Assembly: GCA_902806565.1 (NCBI GenBank)
Contig: CADCXA010000016.1
Coordinates: forward strand, 62,001-126,000
Length of the DNA stretch: 64,000 bases
From: Hypoxylon rubiginosum
Lineage: Eukaryota > Ascomycota > Sordariomycetes > Xylariales > Hypoxylaceae
Direction of reading: 5' to 3'
The notes under the pieces are model-generated. The model was not told the DNA's origin. It did not search any database and worked only from the letters and a program-made list of their open reading frames with translations. A program made the translations under genes and the position numbers. Positions within the stretch are counted from its first letter, which is position 1. The number at the start of each line of letters is the position of its first letter. This document shows positions 57,273-64,000 of this stretch, piece by piece.

Positions 57273-60200
57273 ATGGGATCTACCGTCGAGTCCGGCAGGA
57301 AGATGCTGCGCATCGGCGTCGACGTCGGCGGCACGAACACGGACGGTGTCGTGCTCGACCCGTCGCGGGCGCTGGACCCGGACAAGGGCATCATCGCGTG
57401 GCACAAGGCGCCCACGACGACGAACCCGAGCCTCGGCATCAGCGACGCCATCACGACCTGCTTCCGGAACGCCGGCGTCCGCCCGGACCAGGTCGCCAGC
57501 GTCACCATCGGGACGACCCACTTCGTCAACGCCGTCGTCGAGCGGGACGCCGCGCGCCTGTCCTGCGTCGCCGTCCTCCGCCTGTGCGGGCCCTTCTCCC
57601 GGCACGCGCCGCCCTGCGTCGACTGGCCCGCCGACATGCGCGAGCTCGTCCTCGGCCACTGCGCCCTGCTGCGCGGCGGCCTCGAGGTCGACGGCTTCCT
57701 CATCGCCGACATCGACGAGCGCGAGATCCGCGAGCAGTGCGCCGCCATCCGCGACAAGGGGATCCGCAGCGTCGTCGTCAACGGCGTCTTCAGCCCCATC
57801 GACACCGTCGAGCGGCAGGAGGAGCGCGCGGCCGCCATCGTCCGCGCCGAGATCCCCGGCTGCGACGTCGTCTGCTCCAAGGAGGTAGCCAATCTCGGGT
57901 TCCTGGAGCGCGAGAACGCGGCGATTCTGAACGCGTCGATCCTGGCGTTCGCTCGCAAGACGATCCGCTCCTTCCAGGAGCCGATCAAGCGCCTCGGCCT
58001 GGATTGCCCCGTGTTCATCACCCAGAACGACGGGACGATCCTGTCCAGCGAAATGGCGGCAAGGTTGCCCATTCGCACCTTTTCCAGCGGCCCGACAAAC
58101 AGTATGCGTGGCGCCGCCTTCTTAGTACAGGGCGAGTTGGATGAGGCAATGATGGTAGTTGACATAGGGGGCACGACGACCGACGTGGGTCTTCTGCTCG
58201 CAAACGGATTCCCGCGGCAGCAAGCTGCATACAGTGATTTAGCTGGAGTTAGAATGAACTTCTCGTGCCCAGACGTTAAGAGTATCGGTCTTGGCGGTGG
58301 CTCGATTGTCCGAAATGGCGAAACGCTTACTGTAGGGCCGGATAGTGTCTCTTATAAGATTGGTGATGCCCTGGTTTTCGGCGGCAGCATACTTACGGCC
58401 AGCGACTGTGCCGTACTAACGGATAGCACGGTCGAGATCGGGGATAGGGAGCTGGTGAAGGGCGCTCTGGACGAAGAAGGGATCGCAAAATACAAGGCCG
58501 TCGTTAAACATAAACTTGAGAAGATTATCGATACGATGAAGACATCGCCTCAGGACATTCCCGTTATTCTCGTCGGCGGAGGCGCTGTTATCGTGCCGGA
58601 CGACCTCTGTCTAAAGGGGGCGAGTAAAGTGTTTAAGCCAAAGTGGCCACTTTCGAGCATAGCGAATTCCATCGGTGCTGCATTATCTCGGGTTGGAGTT
58701 GTTACTGACTCTGTGAAATCCACGGCATCGAAAACGACACAGCAGATTCTAGAAGAAATATGCCATGATGCCATCGAACGGGCTGTGGCAAACGGCGCAT
58801 CAAGGCCAACTACCAAGGTGGTAGAAATGGACGTTCTACCTTTGCCGGTAATCCCCAGTTACACAAACCCCTATTCATGCGGGTAGCTACTAATGGTGAC
58901 AACAGTATATTGCGAACATGTCTCGATTCATCGTGCGAGCAGCGGGAGATCTCGACTACTCGCGGACGGATTTCGCAACCGCTCATTTCGAAGAACCATC
59001 CGAAGCCGAAGTCCAAATGGACGAGTATGAGAAGACGGCCCATCGCTCAGTGAAGAAGACGACGCAGCCAGAACCCAAGGAAGACGTGGATATCGACAGC
59101 TACAGACCGACGGTTAAGAACCGCGTCTGGTACATCAACGAGACCGACCTTGAATGGATCACGATCGGCTGCTACATTCTCGGAACCGGTGGCGGCGGCA
59201 GTCCTTATCAGTACAAGCTTCGCCTAAAGCAGATGCTGCAAAAAGGCGACGTCGTCCGAGTCGTGAACCCGGATGACCTGCCGGACGACGCGGCGGTCGC
59301 AACGGCTGGCCACGCCGGCTCGCCCACCGTCGGCATAGAGAAGCTCGGCGGGGACGAGATGACGGAGGCGCAGGTCGAGCTGTACAAGGTGTGCGACGAG
59401 CAGCCGACGCACATCATCTCGGTGGAGATCGGGGGCGGGAACGGCCTGCAGAGCATGATCGTCGGGGCCAGCACCAACATGGACCTGCCGGCGGTCGACG
59501 GCGACTGGATGGGGAGGGCGTACCCGACCAAGTGGCAGACCACGCCCGTGGTGTTCAACGAGCGGTCCCCGATCTGGTCGCCGGTCGCGATGACCGACGG
59601 CAACGGCAACGTGGTCATCGTGCCGAAAGCGACTTCGGACCTCCAAGTCGAGCGTATACTTCGCGCGTCGCTGAGCACGATGGGTTCTGCTGTGGGGTGT
59701 GCCGACCCGCCTGTCACCGGCGCCGAGACCAAGCGTTGGGCCGTCGAGAACACCATCTCGCTGAGCTGGCGGATAGGACGAGAAGTATACAGATCTCGTA
59801 AATCTAATCGTGTCGACAGCGTCGCCGAGGCCATTCTCGATGCAGTGGGCGGCCCCGAGGCCGGCCAGGTACTGTGGAAAGGAAAAATCGTTGGCGTGGA
59901 GCGGACGCTACGCAACGGCCACGTCTACGGAGAATGTATTATCGAGGGCGCGGACGTCGTTGACGACGACGCAGTTGACAAGAAGCAACCTGCATTAAGC
60001 AAGCACTCTTCTGCCGGGCAACCGCAGTTCCAGGGTAGGATCAAGATCCCGTTTAAGAATGAGAATATCGCCGCCATCAAAATCTCTCAGTCCGTCGTAG
60101 ACGGAAAAACTGTAGAAACAGAGGGCGAGGTATTGGGACTCGTCCCTGATCTAATCACGGTCATCGATGCGCAGAACGGCGAAGCTATCGGTACCCCTGA

Positions 60201-60381
60201 GTACCGGTATGGGTTACTGGTCATCGTCCTCGGCATCACGGCGAGCGAACGCTGGACTTCGGAAAGAGGTATCGAAATAGGCGGTCCGAAAAGCTTCGAC
60301 ATGGATCATTTGACGTATAAGCCGTTGGGGAAGTTTGTCAAGCCTTCGAGCGTAATTGACGAGTTCAACGTTAGTGCGTAG
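57273..60381 (+). CDS. Hydantoinase A-like / DUF917 fusion protein
   Basis: Two exons (57273-58847, 58906-60381) joined by a 58-nt intron (donor GTAATC, CTACTAATG branch site, ACAACAG acceptor) give 1016 residues. Read separately they look like two genes, but the join PLPYIANMSRFIVRAAGDLD restores the known fungal fusion. The N-terminal half is the hydantoinase/oxoprolinase A ATPase fold: IGVDVGGTNTDGVVLDPSRA, TIGTTHFVNAVVERD, TFSSGPTNSMRGAAF and MVVDIGGTTTDVGLLL are the nucleotide-binding signatures. The C-terminal half is DUF917, with WITIGCYILGTGGGGSPYQY and PAVDGDWMGRAYP. Bacterial relatives use ATP to open cyclic amides such as hydantoins or 5-oxoproline; a separate HyuB subunit is not present here. 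Exon 1 is extremely GC-rich up to about 57,885 and then drops sharply. Its cytosolic role in use of a cyclic nitrogen compound with the divergent NCS1 permease is inferred. Confidence 0.9.
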
Positions 60382-60531
60382 AAACCCTCCCGTAATCAAT
60401 AGACATGCAAAGAAATAGCGTCGTTGCTTCTATTTAACAAACCGTTCTCGTTGGAAGAGCGAACCTAAAGAGAGAAGTAATATTAACCTTGATTTTATGA
60501 AGATGATTTTTAGTGCTTGAGGACGTCTCTA

Positions 60532-61557
60532 TCAGGCCCCTCCTCCTCCACCGTCCGCACCGCCTCCATCCCCTCCATCGCCACCGCTGCTATCGCCGTG
60601 ACCGCCGGATTCCGCAATATGGTTTAGTTTTTCCGTAAACTTAGCCCAATCCTTAACGCTGCCATGGTTCTCCGTCATCCTCGCCATCGCCTTGAACGCG
60701 CCGTCGATCATGACGACGGCGGTCACGTAGAACTCGTCCAGCTCGCTTCGTCTAGCCTGGTTGAGCAGCAGCCCCACGTCGTACAGGTCGCAGCGGCCGA
60801 TGACCGAGTCGCCTCGCAGCGGCTTGTTCGCGGCCCAGTCGAACGTCATCTTGGCGGCGGGCGCGCAGTCCGAAGGGTCCCTGCCGCCCGCGAGGTCGGC
60901 CTCGTGGTAGCACTTCCACTGGGTGCGCTGCGCGTCGGCATATTCGACGCGCCACGCCCATAGGTTAGAGCCGCCTTGCTCTCCGCGTACCTCCCAGTAG
61001 TCGAGCCCCGCGCTGAGCCAGTGGTGGTACCGGATTGAGCCTACGTTGGTGCCTGACGGTTCATGCGTGATGATGTAGTCCGGTTTGGACGACACGGATG
61101 ACCGGTCCGTGTCGATGCAGCGGTAAAGCGGCCGACCGTCGGGGCCGTAGAGAGATAGTGTTGAGCTGTCACTCTCCCTCTTTAAGAACAAGGCAGGAGG
61201 GGGTGGTCGATACTGCTGTGGCGGCGGCGGATAGTTTCCATAGTTCGCCTGCGCTGGTGGTGGCCCATAACCATGAGAAGGTGGTTGAGGGGGATAACCT
61301 CCATAGCTTTGCGGGCGTTGAGGTTGCACATACGGGCTTGTCTGGTCTAGTCGATACGGACTGGTTGGCCGAGAGGATGGGTTGGAATTTGGGTAGTGCG
61401 AAGACGCATAGCTCTCGTGATGTGGCTGCTGGGGGCGTAGATGAGGGCTGCCAGGATGGGAAATTGGCCGCTGATGATAGGGGTTTGGGTTGTTCAAGTG
61501 AGTCTGCCCATATTGAGGCTGCCAGGGGGGCGGTCCCCCATACTGAGAGTTCTGCAT
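60532..61557 (-). CDS. Pro/Gln-rich protein with possible LURP/Tubby-like core
   Basis: A single exon of 341 residues from the ATG at 61557. The first ~120 residues are a low-complexity Pro/Gln/Tyr/Ser-rich domain (PQSYGGYPPQPPSHGYGPPP). A folded core follows, ALFLKRESDSSTLSLYGPDG to DEFYVTAVVMIDGAFKAMAR, with alternating beta-strand-like segments around YWEVRGEQGGSNLWAWRVEY. This pattern recalls Tubby-C/LURP-one beta-barrel proteins, but I cannot confirm it. The C-terminus is a Gly/Asp-rich tail. A known fungal protein type with no assigned function. It converges with the hydantoinase gene, 150 bp apart. Confidence 0.75.
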   Translation of the reverse strand: MQNSQYGGPPPWQPQYGQTHLNNPNPYHQRPISHPGSPHLRPQQPHHESYASSHYPNSNPSSRPTSPYRLDQTSPYVQPQRPQSYGGYPPQPPSHGYGPPPAQANYGNYPPPPQQYRPPPPALFLKRESDSSTLSLYGPDGRPLYRCIDTDRSSVSSKPDYIITHEPSGTNVGSIRYHHWLSAGLDYWEVRGEQGGSNLWAWRVEYADAQRTQWKCYHEADLAGGRDPSDCAPAAKMTFDWAANKPLRGDSVIGRCDLYDVGLLLNQARRSELDEFYVTAVVMIDGAFKAMARMTENHGSVKDWAKFTEKLNHIAESGGHGDSSGGDGGDGGGADGGGGGA

Positions 61558-62592
61558 AGCTTAGTGTAACTTACTCAGGTAGATAACTTCACTCACTCCT
61601 AATTGAAGAGAGTTCCTTCTCCTTCAGCTCCGCGCAATCATGAAAGGTGTATACTGATTTTCTTATACTGCCAGTTCAAAGCTGACGTAATTGTTGCCCC
61701 TGTTCGAGCATATATAGAACGCCTCCTATTTCGTTGCACGCATTGGCTTGTAGGTACGAGTTTCTCACCGATGCCAAGATTCCCAATAACGCATTGTATC
61801 TTGGAGCTTATACGAATCTATGGTGATTTCTCGACGCATACTCATCTGACTCAGACGATCGTCGCTCGTCCTAGATGATGGCGCCAGACTCCTCTCAGCC
61901 GCAGGCATTGGCGCCCCTTGATTCATTCTGATACGTACGATTGCTGAAATGGGATGCACCCTTCAAGATGACGAGTCATTAAACTAGCAAAGATATTATG
62001 CACCTTGCAAGGAAAACGCGCTGATACTGTTGTTTCTTCGCACGTTTCTTGTTGCTCGAGAGCGAGATATTCCAGCCATGTCTGTTCTTTAGCGAAGTTA
62101 TTTCGTGGGTGGAATAGCATGAAAGAAAGGGGGAGGGAAGTCTTAAAAGGGATCGACAGGGCCCACCCTAAAAGGAGGCAGGGGTACGAAGTATGTACAT
62201 GGTCTCAAGTTTCGACGATAATTGGAGGAGGCATTCTCAAGCAATTCAAGCGAGAGCGCAGTTCTACAGTTTCCAAAACATAAATCAAGGTCGTCACATA
62301 GGACTGATTTTATTTAAACATTCTTTAATCGCCTCATAAGATATACAAAATACTTCAAAAATACTACTTAAATCCTGGGAATAGCTCAATCGTCGTTTGT
62401 CTTCGTCTCGGCTAGCTGCAGTAAAGACCCAATGCCGAAGCCCGCCGGCCGCTCATTAAGAGACCGGGAGGGGAAAATGCATTCAGCTCTTATCCTGTAC
62501 GAAAACAAGCGGAGCCGCCCACGCAAAGAATATTCCTTTTCATCGTGACACGAATAAATCCTAGACACTTTTCTAAGCCTGTCTCACCTGCG
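61558..62592. other. Intergenic region between divergent genes
   Basis: It holds the promoters of the Pro/Gln-rich gene (left) and the MFS gene (right). Only short open frames are present; no RNA or repeat was seen. Confidence 0.6.
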
Positions 62593-64000
62593 ATGGCGCC
62601 ACCAAGCGAATCGGCGACTCCCGAGACAGAACCCCTCCTCAGTTCCTCCTCCGCGCAAGCGGATCCAGATCCCACAGCTCTGCCATCTCCGTTGCGGGGC
62701 CGAGATGCACCTAGTGTTCGAGCTAGCAGGCCGTTGAGTCCCGGTAAGGGGGTAGCACCGCCGCCGCCGGGCAGGCCCCCCCTTTCTCGTGAAACGAACG
62801 GCATCCTGCGGATCGCAGCGGCCATGTTCTCGTTTATCGTCCTGGGGATGATGGTCTCGACGCTCGGGGTCATGGTTCCGCAGTTCGAGACCTTCTACGG
62901 TCTAACCGACTTACACGTGTCCTTCGTCTTTCTCGTTTGGCCGGTAGGATACGTTATAGCGGCCTATCTAAACGGCGCGATCCACGTACGGTTCGGCCAG
63001 CGGGGGATTGCCATCGTCGGCCCTCTGTTCCACATTATCATAACCGTCGCCGCGTCGCTGCACCCACCCTTCCCAGTCCTACTGATCGCCTTGGCAGTCG
63101 GGTCTCTCGGAACCGGCATACTAGATGGCTCGTTCTGCGCCTGGGCCGGAGGCATGTACAACGCCAACGTAGTCCAGGGCTTCTTGCACGGCTCGTACTC
63201 TACGGGCGCGGCCTTGGGGCCGTTCCTTGCAGGTACGATGCTCTCGGTTGGGCACACGCCCTGGTACGCGTGGTACTACGTTCTTGTAAGGTCTTTCCAT
63301 CAATATAGCCCCTGAGTATTCCATTGCTAATGCTAGGAACTAAGCTCGGTGCCTCCGTCCTCGAGGCTGTGGTATTGGTGCTCGCTTTTCGGTTCGAAGA
63401 CGCGGACAAATACCACCAGGACCACAAGCGAGATAACCTTCTAGCAGTGCAAGAAGAAACCGCAGCAGACTCAGGCTCTACCATCTTCAAGCATCGTGTC
63501 ACGTGGATCTGTGCCGTCTATTTTCTCGCATGCGTCGGCACCGAAAACGCTGTGTCCGGTTGGATCGTGGTCTTCATGATGCGGGTCAACCACGCGTCGG
63601 CTTATCTAGCCAGTATTTCCTCTTCTGGTTTCTGGATTGGCCAGGCGGCCGGCCGTCTTACGCTCGGCGTGGTGACCCAGAAAATTGGCGTCAGGCCCGC
63701 AACGATCGCCTACCTAGTCGCCGCCCTCGCCTTTGAGGCGCTTTTCGCCGCCATCCACATCCCGGAGGTCTCAACGGTTATGATTACACTGCTAGGGTTT
63801 TGCTTAGGTCCCCTATTTCCCTCCGGCGTTTTCATGGTGACTCGACTCCTACCGAGGGAGTCACATGTGGGCGCCATTTCTTTTGCTGTTCTGATCGGTC
63901 AGATCGGAGGTGCTCTGCTACCTTTCGCCCTCGGCGCCTTGGCCGACACGCTTGGAATCCAAGTCTTCCAAGCTGTCGTTTTTGCACAATTGGTCATGAC
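62593..64000 (+). CDS. MFS transporter (BSC6-like group), 3' end outside window
   Basis: A membrane carrier starting at the ATG at 62593 (MAPPSESATPETEPLLSSSS); the upstream GTG in frame is not used. A hydrophilic Pro-rich N-terminus ends with SRETNGILRIAAAMFSFIVL, helix 1. Helices continue through VSTLGVMVPQFETFYGLTDL, VGSLGTGILDGSFCAWAGGM and GFLHGSYSTGAALGPFLAG. An intron with donor GTAAGG (near 63288) and acceptor AACTAAG (63345) joins WYYVL to LGASVLEAVVLVLAFRFE; a nearer AG would shift the frame. The C-half reads WICAVYFLACVGTENAVSGW and LLPRESHVGAISFAVLIGQI. This resembles the fungal BSC6/fucose-permease-like group. Substrate unknown; the last helices lie beyond 64000. Confidence 0.87.

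Noticed and set aside
57398..58144. 248-codon frame inside the hydantoinase gene
   Set aside because: Out-of-frame shadow of GC-rich exon 1.

Overview
The window is nuclear DNA of a filamentous ascomycete (Pezizomycotina, most likely Sordariomycetes). Genes carry short introns of about 50-70 nt with GTRNGN donors and CTAAC/CTAAT branch points. Gene content is typical (septin CDC3, LSM4, La protein, mitochondrial uS4m, glycogen debranching enzyme, Zn2Cys6-type regulator, HET-domain relic, many MFS carriers). Intergenic DNA is full of a TAGGTACCTA-type low-complexity motif common in this group. No rRNA, CRISPR, phage or plasmid feature is visible, and no convincing canonical tRNA.

Layout. 1-1791 (-): allantoate/anion-type MFS carrier, cut by the left edge. 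3545-5338 (-): F-box-like/ankyrin protein. 6618-8967 (-): five-exon single-pass membrane protein with a His/Pro repeat ectodomain. 10135-10726 (+): LSM4. 11473-13422 (+): PPR protein. 14501-16315 (+): DHA1 drug/polyamine-type MFS. 19616-21799 (+): septin CDC3 with an unusually long first intron. 23469-24998 (-): uS4m. 26524-28745 (+): second DHA1 MFS, six exons. 29159-30645 (-): La protein. 31502-32971 (-): TauD-type dioxygenase, seven exons. 33977-34888 (-) and 35233-36936 (+): a sugar epimerase/isomerase-like TIM barrel divergent from a fungal transcription factor, with a perfect 10-bp inverted repeat between them. 37340-38230: decayed HET-domain gene. 39961-40791 (+): Cys-rich single-pass membrane protein. 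42141-46846 (-): glycogen debranching enzyme. 47200-48452 (-): disordered protein ending in a CHORD-like zinc module. 48453-54452: gene-poor stretch with three copies of a structured, tRNA-box-bearing repeat and one possible small gene. 54453-56338 (-) and 57273-60381 (+): NCS1 permease divergent from a hydantoinase-A/DUF917 fusion enzyme, with several GATA sites between. 60532-61557 (-): Pro/Gln-rich protein with a possible LURP/Tubby-like core. 62593-64000 (+): MFS carrier cut by the right edge.

How parts may work together. Two divergent pairs look like small functional modules: NCS1 carrier plus hydantoinase (uptake and ring opening of a cyclic amide or nucleobase-like nitrogen source, probably under GATA-factor nitrogen control), and sugar epimerase plus its likely regulator. 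The rest is unlinked housekeeping and transport genes. The best candidate for something undescribed is the repeat family at 49.7-51.5 kb, where box A- and box B-like motifs coincide with stems that are preserved by compensatory base changes between copies.
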